From contig JAFUYB010000067.1 of NCBI GenBank assembly GCA_017470735.1, positions 1 through 64,000 of the forward strand: 64,000 nt of DNA, in the 5' to 3' direction. The DNA comes from Lachnospiraceae bacterium. GTDB taxonomy: Bacteria; Bacillota; Clostridia; Lachnospirales; Lachnospiraceae. Below the pieces are notes generated by a model. It was not told where the DNA came from and searched no databases. It worked only from the letters and a program-made list of their open reading frames with translations. The first letter of the stretch is position 1; each line of letters opens with the position of its first letter. The translations under genes were made by a program, and so were the position numbers. Positions 43,961 through 53,202 of the stretch are shown piece after piece.

Positions 43961-45754
43961 TTATTTCCCCAAAAAATCTGTTTTTTCCAGCTCTTCCAGC
44001 TTCTTTTTTTCATCGATCAGATGCTGGTAGCCCTGCGCGTCAGCCGGATCCAGCGACTCTGACAATTTGCTTAAGCGGTCATGCCGCAGACGCAGAATGA
44101 TTTCCCGCAGAGCCTTTTTCTTTTCCGCCTCATCATCCTCCATCCCCTTTACTTCCTCAAAGAAGATCGACGACGCTTCCTGAGCCTCTTCATCCGAAGC
44201 AAAGCGTGACAGGATCTCAGCCGGCCGTACCTCTTCCTTTGCCGCAAGCTGCCGGAACACTTCTCCGGCAACAACCGCATAGACTCCTTCATCAAAATCC
44301 TCCGGCTCCACATAACGGGATATCCGCTCATACAGCGGCGGCTCCTCAGTCAGCCAGCGCAGCAGCAATTTTTGTGACCGCAGATCCCCGCGCGTCCTGC
44401 GGATATCTTCACGCCGCCTTGTCTCTGCCGGCGCCCGTACCGGACGGCCCGTCCCCTGCACGCCTTTTGCCGCGGCGTGACGCACCATTGCCCGCAGCCC
44501 GTCCACGCTCATCCCGTAACGCCCTGCAATCGCATCGATATAATTGTTGCGCTCGATCTCCTCCGGAAACTCCAAGATCCGCTCTGCAACCGATTCCGCA
44601 AAGCGGCTTTTTCCTTCCGGATCGCCCAGGTCAAACTCCTCTTCGAGCATCCGGATCCGGTAAAGAAAGCTGTTTTCCGCCTGATCGATCCGCTCCCGGT
44701 ACGCATCCGCGCCGAGCGCCTTGATGAATTCGTCCGGGTCCTTGTGCGGCTGCATATTGATGACCTTGCAGGAAATCCCGGCTTCCCGCAGGATCGGTAT
44801 CGCCCGCAGCGCCGCTTTCCGCCCTGCCCCGTCGCTGTCGTAGGACAGACAGACTTTTGAGACATACCGCCGTACCAGAGCCGCGTGGCCTTCGGTGAAC
44901 GCTGTCCCGAGCGACGCAACCGCATTGTCAAATCCCGCCTGGTGCAGCGCGATCACATCCATATACCCTTCGCAGAGGATGAAAAATTTTTGCCTTGTGC
45001 GCTTTGCCAGATGCAGCCCGTAAAGCGTGCGGCTCTTGTTGAAAATATCTGTCTCGGGCGAGTTTAAATACTTTGGCTCGCCGTCGCCCATCACCCTGCC
45101 TCCAAATGCGATCACCTTGGCATTGGCGTCCATGATCGGAAACATCGCGCGGTTCCAGAATTTGTCCCTGCCGCCGCGCCGTTCGTCGATCGTCACCAGC
45201 CCGCTGTCTTTTAACAGGTCGTCCCGGTAGCCCTTTTGCCGCAGATAGCGGTACAGATCGTCGGAATATTTGTCAGAATATCCCAGCCCGAACTGCTGCA
45301 TCACTTCCTTCGACAAGCCTCTCCCCGCAAAATAATCATACGCCTGCCTGCCGCGCCGGGTGCGCATCAGATGGTAAAAATATTTCCCTGCCTCTTTATT
45401 GATCTCCAGCAATTGCGTCCGCCGGTCCGCCCGCGCCCGCTGTTCCTGCGTCATCTGCTGCTCGGGCAGCGCGATCCCCGCCCGGTCAGCCAAGGATTTG
45501 AGCGCCTCGGGAAATGTCATATTGTCATAACGCTGGACGAATTTGAGCACATCGCCGCCTGCCCCGCAGCCGAAGCAGTAGAATAACTGCTTGTCCCGCG
45601 TCACTGAAAATGACGGCGTCTTTTCATTGTGGAACGGGCACAGACCGAAATACCGTCCGCCCTGCTGCTTCAGATGGACATACTGCGAAACGATGTCAAC
45701 GATGTCATTGGCATCCCGCACCTCATTGACCACTTCATCGGGATAATACGGCAT
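43961..45754 (-). CDS. dnaG: DNA primase DnaG
   Basis: Enzyme of 597 residues that makes RNA primers for replication. The zinc-binding domain has CPFHNEKTPSF and CFGCGAGGD. The catalytic TOPRIM domain has LCEGYMDVIALHQAG and SYDSDGAG. A C-terminal helicase-binding region follows. It starts just after the stop of the dgt-like gene. Confidence 0.97.
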   Translation of the reverse strand: MPYYPDEVVNEVRDANDIVDIVSQYVHLKQQGGRYFGLCPFHNEKTPSFSVTRDKQLFYCFGCGAGGDVLKFVQRYDNMTFPEALKSLADRAGIALPEQQMTQEQRARADRRTQLLEINKEAGKYFYHLMRTRRGRQAYDYFAGRGLSKEVMQQFGLGYSDKYSDDLYRYLRQKGYRDDLLKDSGLVTIDERRGGRDKFWNRAMFPIMDANAKVIAFGGRVMGDGEPKYLNSPETDIFNKSRTLYGLHLAKRTRQKFFILCEGYMDVIALHQAGFDNAVASLGTAFTEGHAALVRRYVSKVCLSYDSDGAGRKAALRAIPILREAGISCKVINMQPHKDPDEFIKALGADAYRERIDQAENSFLYRIRMLEEEFDLGDPEGKSRFAESVAERILEFPEEIERNNYIDAIAGRYGMSVDGLRAMVRHAAAKGVQGTGRPVRAPAETRRREDIRRTRGDLRSQKLLLRWLTEEPPLYERISRYVEPEDFDEGVYAVVAGEVFRQLAAKEEVRPAEILSRFASDEEAQEASSIFFEEVKGMEDDEAEKKKALREIILRLRHDRLSKLSESLDPADAQGYQHLIDEKKKLEELEKTDFLGK

Positions 45755-45755
45755 A

Positions 45756-46772
45756 TCAGTACCCTTCCACTTCCCACGACAGCGGAATGAACAGCTCGGA
45801 AAACTTCCCTGTCGCGTATGAATCCGTCATACCGGAAATATAATCACAGATGATCCGTTCTTTCCCCTCATTTCCGGCTTCGATCTTTTGCCGGTACTTT
45901 TCGGGGAGCGCTTCGACATTGTCCACATAATATTGGTAGAGCATCTTGATCATCCGCTTTGCCTTGACTTCCTCGCTCTTTGCTTCGGGGTTGCGGTAGA
46001 CATGGGCAAATAAATACTGCCGCAGCTCCGTCATCGCCCCATGCACCTCTTCCGACATCCGGATGTCGGGCGAATCCGCGCTCGTAATGATCACATCATG
46101 GATCAGCTTGTCCAGTCTCTGCCGCACCGATGTGCCGAGCACCTTGCGGATCTCTTTTGGAATATCTTCCTCAGTCAGTATCCTGCCGCGGATCGCATCA
46201 TCGATATCGGAATTGACATAAGCGATCTTGTCCGCCAGACGGACAATCTTTCCTTCCGGCGTCGCCGGCGTCGATTTCGTCTGGTGGTTGCGGATGCCGT
46301 CGCGTACCTCCCATGTCAGATTCAATCCCGCGCCATCCCGTTCCAGCTTTTCCACGATACGCACACTCTGTACGCTGTGGTCAAAACCGTCCGGCGCCAC
46401 TTCATTTAAAACCATCTCGCCCGCATGCCCGAACGGCGTATGTCCCAGGTCATGGCCGAGCGCGATCGCCTCCACAAGATCTTCATTCATCCGCAACGCC
46501 TTGGCAATCGTGCGGGCATTCTGCGACACCTCCAGCGTATGGGACATCCGTGTGCGGTAATGGTCTCCCATCGGCGCCAGAAATACCTGCGTCTTATTTT
46601 TCAGACGGCGGAACGCCTTGCAGTGCAGGATCCGGTCACGGTCACGCTGGAACAGCGGACGAATATCGCACTGCGTCTCCTCGCGGTCCCGCCCCCTTGA
46701 CTCGGTATTGAGCGTCGCGTAAGGACTTAAGTTCTGCCGCTCCATTTCTTCGATTGTTTCCCGTATCAGCAA
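45756..46772 (-). CDS. dgt: dGTP triphosphohydrolase-like HD enzyme
   Basis: HD-domain enzyme of 338 residues, likely a deoxynucleotide triphosphohydrolase. The metal-binding motif is complete: RMSHTLEVSQNA, GHDLGHTPFGH and, later, ADKIAYVNSDIDDA. The first residues LSPYATLNTESRGRDR fit this family. The TTG at 46772 is the best start, because GGAGGT lies six bases before it; the longer frame to 46850 lacks a site. It heads the dgt-dnaG-rpoD group. Confidence 0.88.
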   Translation of the reverse strand: MLIRETIEEMERQNLSPYATLNTESRGRDREETQCDIRPLFQRDRDRILHCKAFRRLKNKTQVFLAPMGDHYRTRMSHTLEVSQNARTIAKALRMNEDLVEAIALGHDLGHTPFGHAGEMVLNEVAPDGFDHSVQSVRIVEKLERDGAGLNLTWEVRDGIRNHQTKSTPATPEGKIVRLADKIAYVNSDIDDAIRGRILTEEDIPKEIRKVLGTSVRQRLDKLIHDVIITSADSPDIRMSEEVHGAMTELRQYLFAHVYRNPEAKSEEVKAKRMIKMLYQYYVDNVEALPEKYRQKIEAGNEGKERIICDYISGMTDSYATGKFSELFIPLSWEVEGY

Positions 46773-46940
46773 CCTGCCACCTCCGCAAGAATCGTTTTGA
46801 TCTGTTTTTAGAACCGGCTCCTTTTTCACGCCGGTCTTTACGGGCAACAAAATAACCCTAATTATATATTACGCATCCATCCGCAATTTCCTTTTTTATT
46901 GTGTAAATTCCTTTCAGACAAAAAATAGTCTTTAAAGCGC

Positions 46941-46967
46941 AAAAAAGGAGACAGCCCTGCCGTCCCC
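46941..46967 (-). terminator. Rho-independent terminator after the CheC-like gene
   Basis: GGGGAC (46962-46967) pairs with GTCTCC (46947-46952, one G-T pair), followed by TTTTTT on the minus strand. Confidence 0.75.
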
Positions 46968-46998
46968 TGATCTGTGCTGTTTTGTTGTCAGTCTATGC

Positions 46999-47601
46999 TT
47001 ACTGGTTTCCCTGGAACTTCTCACACATCGGCACCGCGAAACGCACCGGATAAAGCTGGACCATTGTCGAATCGATCAGATCCCCGATCTCCATGCGGAA
47101 CGCGATCTTGACGAATTTCTCCTGTTCGGATTCAAACATCTTTTCAAACATCTTGACGCTTTCTACATCGATGCGGTTGATCTCCGGCGTTGAGATGTCC
47201 ACGGGAATCCCAAGCATGGATGCCATCGAGGTGGCGGATGTCCCCATCATCTGGTTCATCGCCTCGGATGCCGCTGACAAATGAAGATCCGTGACCTCGC
47301 CCTGCATGTTGGTTCCGTCACCGCCCATCATCAGATCGGTCATGCAAAGCACATCCGGCTCTTTTAAGATGAACACATTGTTGCCCGTCAATCCCTTGAT
47401 ATAATGGATCTGCACGAAAACGCAGGTCTTTTCGTAATCATCGAGCGACTCACTGCGGTTGATCACCTCGACCCGCGGTGTCGTAATGTCCACACGCTGG
47501 TTGACCATCATCGAAAGCGTCGTCGCCGCATTGCCCATGCTGATATTCGCAATCTCCCCCAGCACATCCTTCTGTTCCTGTGTCAGTTCCTGTTCTCCCA
47601 T
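46999..47601 (-). CDS. CheC/FliY-type phosphatase, stand-alone
   Basis: A 200-residue protein made of the CheC-like half of FliY, with both phosphatase motifs (GEIANISMGNAA and SEAMNQMMGTSA) and the ITTPRV phrase, but without the FliN-like C-terminal domain that FliY has. In motile Firmicutes FliY removes phosphate from CheY-P at the flagellar switch. No flagellar or chemotaxis genes lie nearby, so the partner could be another receiver protein. Promoter and terminator make it a single-gene unit. Confidence 0.8.
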   Translation of the reverse strand: MGEQELTQEQKDVLGEIANISMGNAATTLSMMVNQRVDITTPRVEVINRSESLDDYEKTCVFVQIHYIKGLTGNNVFILKEPDVLCMTDLMMGGDGTNMQGEVTDLHLSAASEAMNQMMGTSATSMASMLGIPVDISTPEINRIDVESVKMFEKMFESEQEKFVKIAFRMEIGDLIDSTMVQLYPVRFAVPMCEKFQGNQ

Positions 47602-47804
47602 GCTTCCCCCTTTTACCGTTTTCTGTCACACTGCCTAAAAAATAAACCTTGATAAGGCCATGAAAACTTTAAATCCTGCTAATGGTCCAGGCAACCAGAC
47701 CATTGCGAACGAACAAAGTATAACATATCTGCCGGACACAATCAATATCGGCGCATCCTGCAAAAGCCTCAGAATAATCTCTCATTGCAGTTCATCGCTT
47801 CTGT

Positions 47805-49529
47805 TTAGCCGCGCCGCACCGCCAATTTGCGCCACCGGTTCACCGCCCCGATCAGCTCCTCACGCCGGGGCATCGCAAATCCCATCCGAACCGTGCTGCC
47901 GTCAAAAAGAACCGAAAGCCCTTTACGCTCTATCTCGCCAAACAGCAGATCCACCGCCTCGCAGACCGTCTTTCTGCCGTCAAACACATGCATCCCAAGA
48001 TATTTTAAAGCGGCCGCCAATGCCGCCGTCTGTTCCCGGTCGACGATCTGCACCAGCCCGCGCAGATCCACATTGTCCCGGTCGATTGAAAACGCATCCA
48101 CCGACAGCACCTTGGACTTGACCCTCGCTCCTGGCTTTTTCCATGACGGAACGCCCTGCGCAAAACGCCTGTCATCCGGCTTGCGGAAGTCTGCCGCGCT
48201 TTCGGTCCCGCCGGCTGCTTCACCCGCACCGGCATAAACCGCCTTTGCTTCGTCCGTCACATCCTTGGGCACATACTCGTCCATCTGGATCACGGTGTCT
48301 GCCACGCCGAAGAAGCTGCCGGAGCTGCCCGCAACGAGTACCGTAGAAATACCCGTCTCGATATAAAGTTGCTTCATCCGCGCGATAAACGGCGTGATCG
48401 GTTCCTTTTCGCTGGCGACCACGCGGCGCATCAACTCATCCCGCACCATAAAATTCGTCGCGCAGGTATCCTCATCCACCAGCAGCAGCGAAGTCCCTGC
48501 TTCCATCGCTTCAACCGTCCCTGCCGCCTGCGAAGTACTGCCGCTCGCATCCTCCGTCGAAAACCGTGAAGTGTCCGCCTTGTTCGGCAGGTCGTTGATA
48601 AACAGCGAAACATCCACCGAACGGATGCTCCTGCCGTCCTCAGCACGGATCTTGACCGCGTCGGATCTTGTCACGACCAGTTCTCTGCCATCGCCTGCGA
48701 TATGGTCATACACGCCCCGCTCCAACGCCGAGAGCAATGTCGATTTCCCATGGTAACCGCCGCCGACGATCAGGAAAATCCCTTCCCGGACGCCCATTCC
48801 CGACACGGCTCCTCTATGGGGCAGCTCTACTGTCACCGACAGGCTTTCGGGTGAAACAAACGCCACCGCGTCCTTCATCGGCCGCTGCGACACGCCGCTC
48901 TCCCGCGCCAGAATGCTGCCATCCGCGACAAACGCGGACAGTCCTCTTTTTACAAGCTCGCCCCGCAATGCCAGCACATCATCCGCCAGGTCGGTCACAT
49001 CCGCGATCCGCTTCTTGTCCGCGCGGTCGTAATAAAAACATTCCTCCACGATCTTCGGGAGCAGGTCATAGAAAATCCGCTCCAGCGGACGCACAAACAC
49101 GGTACGCCCATGCGCCGGAAAGCCCACTTCAAACCGTGCCGTCACCCGTCCGTCCTTTTCACTGACGGACATTGCCGTGCGTTCCAAGATCTCCTGCCCT
49201 GGGCGCGAGGTCGATAAGTGACCGCTCTTGCCCGATCCTGCCCGATCCACCTGCTGCCGCGAAAGCGCTTTGGAAAACAGCCTCAAAAGATAGTCTTCCA
49301 GCGCGACCCGCCGGTGCTTTTCTTTCACATATTCCTGCGGAAAGCCGGCCTTTTTTCCGTCTATGATCACGCTGACATTTGACGGCGACGCGAACGGATC
49401 GCCCTGCACATGGTCGATCGAGAGGATGAACCCGCCGAAATCCCATCTGCCCGCCGTCTGCTTGTAGGACGGATAGCCCCTATGGTCAATATCCTGCAGC
49501 AACCGCCGTAAATCCCTGTCCGACTGCAT
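47805..49529 (-). CDS. ABC-class ATPase (COG3044-like)
   Basis: A 574-residue protein of the predicted ATPase family related to ABC ATPases. The P-loop is GGGYHGKSTLL, with LLLVDEDTCATNFMVRD in the Walker B region and a long C-terminal domain. The usual ABC signature is replaced, as is normal for this family. The function is unknown. The ATG at 49529 is preferred, six bases from TAGGAG; another ATG at 49535 overlaps that site. Confidence 0.82.
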   Translation of the reverse strand: MQSDRDLRRLLQDIDHRGYPSYKQTAGRWDFGGFILSIDHVQGDPFASPSNVSVIIDGKKAGFPQEYVKEKHRRVALEDYLLRLFSKALSRQQVDRAGSGKSGHLSTSRPGQEILERTAMSVSEKDGRVTARFEVGFPAHGRTVFVRPLERIFYDLLPKIVEECFYYDRADKKRIADVTDLADDVLALRGELVKRGLSAFVADGSILARESGVSQRPMKDAVAFVSPESLSVTVELPHRGAVSGMGVREGIFLIVGGGYHGKSTLLSALERGVYDHIAGDGRELVVTRSDAVKIRAEDGRSIRSVDVSLFINDLPNKADTSRFSTEDASGSTSQAAGTVEAMEAGTSLLLVDEDTCATNFMVRDELMRRVVASEKEPITPFIARMKQLYIETGISTVLVAGSSGSFFGVADTVIQMDEYVPKDVTDEAKAVYAGAGEAAGGTESAADFRKPDDRRFAQGVPSWKKPGARVKSKVLSVDAFSIDRDNVDLRGLVQIVDREQTAALAAALKYLGMHVFDGRKTVCEAVDLLFGEIERKGLSVLFDGSTVRMGFAMPRREELIGAVNRWRKLAVRRG

Positions 49530-49604
49530 TTTCATCTCCTACCTAATCCTATTCCGTCCTTTTGCCTGATCTTGTCATTATCCTTCGTTCAGTCCGGACC
49601 GTAC

Positions 49605-50675
49605 TCAGTCGTCAATCCCGCAGGTCCAGCCGTATTTGTCTTCGATCCGTCCCCACTGGATGCCGGTCAGCGTATCATAAAGCCTCTGCGTCAGCTCACC
49701 GGTCTTCATATCGTTGATCGTCACCTCATCGTCCTTGTACATCAGCTCGCCGACCGGTGAAATGACTGCCGCCGTACCGGTACCGAACACTTCCTCCAAG
49801 GTGCCGTCGTGCCCCGCCTTCATCAGGTCGTCGACCGCCAGCTTCTCCTCATGTACCGTGTAACCCCAGTCCCGAAGGAGCGTAATCATCGAATCCCTCG
49901 TCACGCCGGGCAGCACCGTACCGTTGTCGATCGGCGCCGTGTAAATCTCACCGTCGATCTTGAACATAATATTCATCGTGCCGACTTCCTCGACATATTT
50001 GCGCTCCTCGCCGTCCAGCCAGAGCACCTGCGTATAGCCCTTTTCCTCTGCCTTGACCTGCCCGAGAATGCTGCCCGCGTAATTACCGCCGCACTTTGTA
50101 AAGCCCGTGCCGCCCTTGACCGCGCGCACCAGCTCGTCCTCGACCATGATCTTGACCGGATCCAGACCCGTCGGATAATACGCCCCCACCGGCGACAAGA
50201 TGATCATAAAGCAATAAGAATCCGCCATATGAACACCCAGCGATGCCTCTGTCGAAAAGACAAACGGGCGGATGTAAAGCGATGTATCCTTTGCCGAAGG
50301 TACCCAGTCCTGCTCTACGCGGACCAGCGCCTTGACCGCTTCCACGAAATCCTCCACCGGCAGATACGGCATACACAGCCGTTCGTTGGAACGCTGCATG
50401 CGCTTTGCGTTCATCTCCGGACGGAACAGCTGGATCTTTCCGCTCTCTGTGCGGTATGCCTTCAGCCCCTCAAAGGTCTCCTGCGCGTAATGCAGCACAA
50501 CGCCCGCGGGATCCATTGTGATCGGTCCGTAAGGCACGATGCGGGCATCCGTCCAGCCCTTGTCGCGGTACCAGTCCACCACAAACATATGGTCCGTAAA
50601 ATACTTGCCGAATCCCAGCTTGTTCTGATCCGGCTTCTCTTTCGGGTTCGCCGTCTTTTCGATACGAATTTCCAT
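49605..50675 (-). CDS. ilvE: Branched-chain amino acid aminotransferase
   Basis: PLP enzyme of 356 residues that interconverts branched-chain amino acids and their keto acids. The PLP lysine lies in GGTGFTKCGGNYAGS, and the motifs YIRPFVF and EEVFGTGTAAVISPVG are typical. It has a near-perfect promoter, and no leader RNA element was seen in the 80 bases upstream. Confidence 0.96.
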   Translation of the reverse strand: MEIRIEKTANPKEKPDQNKLGFGKYFTDHMFVVDWYRDKGWTDARIVPYGPITMDPAGVVLHYAQETFEGLKAYRTESGKIQLFRPEMNAKRMQRSNERLCMPYLPVEDFVEAVKALVRVEQDWVPSAKDTSLYIRPFVFSTEASLGVHMADSYCFMIILSPVGAYYPTGLDPVKIMVEDELVRAVKGGTGFTKCGGNYAGSILGQVKAEEKGYTQVLWLDGEERKYVEEVGTMNIMFKIDGEIYTAPIDNGTVLPGVTRDSMITLLRDWGYTVHEEKLAVDDLMKAGHDGTLEEVFGTGTAAVISPVGELMYKDDEVTINDMKTGELTQRLYDTLTGIQWGRIEDKYGWTCGIDD

Positions 50676-50720
50676 TATGATCGCCTCCCACTTAAAGAAA
50701 AATCAAAAATACATCAGTAG

Positions 50721-50749
50721 ATTATACTCTTTTTTGGTTTATGTATCAA
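50721..50749 (-). promoter_or_regulatory. Promoter of ilvE
   Basis: TTGATA (50744-50749), 17-base spacer, TATAAT (50721-50726) on the minus strand. Confidence 0.8.
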
Positions 50750-50756
50750 GAATGCG

Positions 50757-50785
50757 TTGTTTTTTTAGCGCATTTCTTCTATAAT
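50757..50785 (+). promoter_or_regulatory. Promoter of the flavin reductase-like gene
   Basis: TTGTTT (50757-50762), 17-base spacer, TATAAT (50780-50785). It is divergent from the ilvE promoter, with about 30 bases between the two -10 boxes and -35 boxes only seven bases apart. Confidence 0.75.
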
Positions 50786-50865
50786 AGCGGATATGGCGTG
50801 TCCGTTCCGCTGACCGGACCGGCGCAATGTCCATGACTGGTTTTTCATTTAGAAGAGAGGTTTTT

Positions 50866-51372
50866 ATGCATACATTTCAGCCCTATCCGTTTGATGTGAT
50901 CGAACTCAACCCGTTCACCAAATTCGGTGAAGACTGGGGGGCGCTGACTTCAGAATACGGCGGCAAGATCAACGCGATGACGATTTCCTGGGGCGGGGTC
51001 GGCGAGCTGTGGGGCAAGCATGTCGCCACGGTTTATGTGCGCGAATCCCGTTACACCAAAGAGCTGATGGACAGCGGCGAATATTTCTCGATTACCTTTT
51101 TTGAACCGCATTACAAGAACTGGCTCAAATACCTCGGAGCCGTTTCCGGGCGGCAGGAAGACAAGATCGCAGGCGCGCGCCTTACGATCAACCGCCACAA
51201 AGAAGTCCCGTTCATCGACGACGGCAATTTCGTCATCATCTGCAAGAAGCTCTCCTGCACGCAGATCGGTCCGGACGACATCCTCGATCCGGCGATACTC
51301 GACGCCCACTACAAGGACGGCGATTACCACTATATGTTTGTCGGGGAGATTTTGGAATTGCTGGCACGATGA
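50866..51372 (+). CDS. Flavin reductase-like FMN-binding protein
   Basis: A 168-residue protein of the flavin reductase split-barrel family (residues KINAMTISWGG, then TVYVRESRYTKELMDSGEYF). These bind FMN and act as NAD(P)H-flavin reductases or partners of other enzymes. The ATG at 50866 follows GAGAGG; an earlier in-frame ATG has no site. The antiporter gene follows after 33 bases. Confidence 0.85.
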   Translation: MHTFQPYPFDVIELNPFTKFGEDWGALTSEYGGKINAMTISWGGVGELWGKHVATVYVRESRYTKELMDSGEYFSITFFEPHYKNWLKYLGAVSGRQEDKIAGARLTINRHKEVPFIDDGNFVIICKKLSCTQIGPDDILDPAILDAHYKDGDYHYMFVGEILELLAR

Positions 51373-51405
51373 TCCTGCCGGAACAGAACACACGGAGAAC
51401 ATAAA

Positions 51406-52668
51406 ATGACCGGATTTTTACCGCACTTTGTCGTACTGATGTCACTGATCGTGATCCTAGGATTCTTCAACGAACGGGTGACAAAAATCACTTACGAAAT
51501 CTCACTGATGCTGTTTTCGATCGCAGTCGGCATCATTCTTTTATTCGGCGACGCCTACATCTCTGACGAATCCGTATTCGGCATCCTCCGGAACGCAGAA
51601 GCTTTCAATATCAATGACTTTCTGATGAACGGCGTGCTTTGCTTTATGCTGTTCGCGGGATCCTGCCATATGAAGCTTGAAGACTTCGGCAGGCAGGCGC
51701 GGCCGATCGCGGTACTTTCGATCCTCGCCACCCTGTTCGGCGCCGTCTTCTACGGGCTTTTGTTTTTCGCAGGCGCCCGCCTGATCGGCCTGTCCTTTTC
51801 ACTTCCGGTCTGCCTGATGTTTGGCAGCATTGTCGCCCCGACCGATCCGATCGCGGCGACCAGCATCTTAAATAAATTCGGACTTCCTAAAACGATCAGC
51901 TTTTTGATTGAAGGCGAATCCCTCTTAAATGACGGCGTTGGCGTGGCTCTGTTCGCGTTCTTTTCAAGCCTCGTGACCGCAGAGGGCGATTCCAATTTCT
52001 TGGCGATCATGGCGCGGGAGATCTGCGGTGCCGTGATCGTCGGCGCGGTTGTGACCTTTGTCTGCTCACCGGTTTTCACAAAGACAACCGACGCGGCACG
52101 GCAGATTTTTACGAGCCTGCTCGCCGTTTCATTGTCCTATCTGCTCTGTGATTATTTTGAATTCTCGGGCGCTATCGCCTGCGTCGTCTGCGGCGTGCTG
52201 TTCTCAACGATCCGCAGCCGCAAAGCTTTAAGCGGCGCGCCGATGGAGCTTTCTGATTTTGACACCTTTTGGAGCATCATCGACAATCTGCTGAACTCAA
52301 TGCTCTATGTGATGCTCGGCTTTAGCTTCGCGCACATCCTGCAAATGCCACATGTCATCCTGATCTCGGTCATTGCGGTCATCTGCAATCTGCTCGGCCG
52401 CTCCGGCAGCCTCGCCGCATCGACCCTGTTCCTCGGCCCGATCCCCGACGGCTACGACAAAAAGAGCTTTATCGCCCTGCTGACATGGGGCGGTTTGCGC
52501 GGAGGACTGTGCATCGCCCTGGCGATGAGCACATTCCCCATGCTTGAAAAAGAGACTTACCACATCATCCTCGGCGGCACTTACGCGATCGTCTTTTTCA
52601 CCACCGTCATCCAGGGCTTGTCCATGACAAAAGTGTATCACAGGATCGAGGACGGATTAAAGCACTGA
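51406..52668 (+). CDS. CPA1-type cation:proton antiporter
   Basis: A 420-residue membrane protein with about twelve helices. The APTDPIAATSIL motif and GESLLNDGVGVALF mark the CPA1 sodium/proton antiporter group. It is shorter than NhaP types with a cytoplasmic tail. It probably exports sodium or potassium in exchange for protons. Its 3' end overlaps the convergent gene 52657-53202 by 12 bases. Confidence 0.9.
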   Translation: MTGFLPHFVVLMSLIVILGFFNERVTKITYEISLMLFSIAVGIILLFGDAYISDESVFGILRNAEAFNINDFLMNGVLCFMLFAGSCHMKLEDFGRQARPIAVLSILATLFGAVFYGLLFFAGARLIGLSFSLPVCLMFGSIVAPTDPIAATSILNKFGLPKTISFLIEGESLLNDGVGVALFAFFSSLVTAEGDSNFLAIMAREICGAVIVGAVVTFVCSPVFTKTTDAARQIFTSLLAVSLSYLLCDYFEFSGAIACVVCGVLFSTIRSRKALSGAPMELSDFDTFWSIIDNLLNSMLYVMLGFSFAHILQMPHVILISVIAVICNLLGRSGSLAASTLFLGPIPDGYDKKSFIALLTWGGLRGGLCIALAMSTFPMLEKETYHIILGGTYAIVFFTTVIQGLSMTKVYHRIEDGLKH

Positions 52669-53202
52669 TGCGCCCGTCTTGCTGGGATTTTTCGACGGCT
52701 TTTTGCTGCCGGAATCCGGCTCCCTCTGCCCGTCTTCTTCGTCATCTTTGTCTTGCTCGCCATCTCCGTCATCTTTACCCTGTCCGTCACCATCTTTGTC
52801 GTCACGCTCTTCATACCGGTCATGCTGCCGGCTGTCACGGCCACCGGACCGGTCGTCATCTCCGCCGCGTCCATGACGATCATCAAAATCATCATCGTCA
52901 AAATCGTCATCGTCATCCAAGCCGCCAAATCTTTCTTCAAAATCATCGCGGTCATCGTCATCCCAATCACCATATCCGTGACCGCCTCTGTCATCCGGCT
53001 CATCCCAGCCGTCATATCCGCGACCGCCTCTGTCGTCCGGCTCATCCCAATCGCCATCCCAGTCCTCAATCCAGCCGTCCCGGCTGCCGAAAAACATTTC
53101 CTTATTGTAATGCCGCCCCGGTCCAAGATGCCGGAAAGTACCAAGCAGAATGCTGCCTGCCGTTACCACAAAAAGTATCATCAAATATATTTTCTTGTTC
53201 AT
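52657..53202 (-). CDS. Membrane-anchored, extremely Asp/Gly/Arg-rich protein
   Basis: A 181-residue protein with an N-terminal hydrophobic anchor (IYLMILFVVTAGSILLGTF) and an outer part made almost only of Asp, Gly, Arg, Glu and Lys. Short repeats of WDEPDDRGG and of DDDD runs are visible. It cannot be matched to a family; composition suggests a disordered, metal- or polyelectrolyte-binding surface. Its start overlaps the stop of the HAAS-domain gene (ATGA), so it belongs to the PadR operon. Confidence 0.6.
   Translation of the reverse strand: MNKKIYLMILFVVTAGSILLGTFRHLGPGRHYNKEMFFGSRDGWIEDWDGDWDEPDDRGGRGYDGWDEPDDRGGHGYGDWDDDDRDDFEERFGGLDDDDDFDDDDFDDRHGRGGDDDRSGGRDSRQHDRYEERDDKDGDGQGKDDGDGEQDKDDEEDGQREPDSGSKKPSKNPSKTGASVL

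Noticed and set aside
50676..50760. T-box or other leader element before ilvE
   Set aside because: The space between promoter and start codon is about 40 bases, too short for a T-box.
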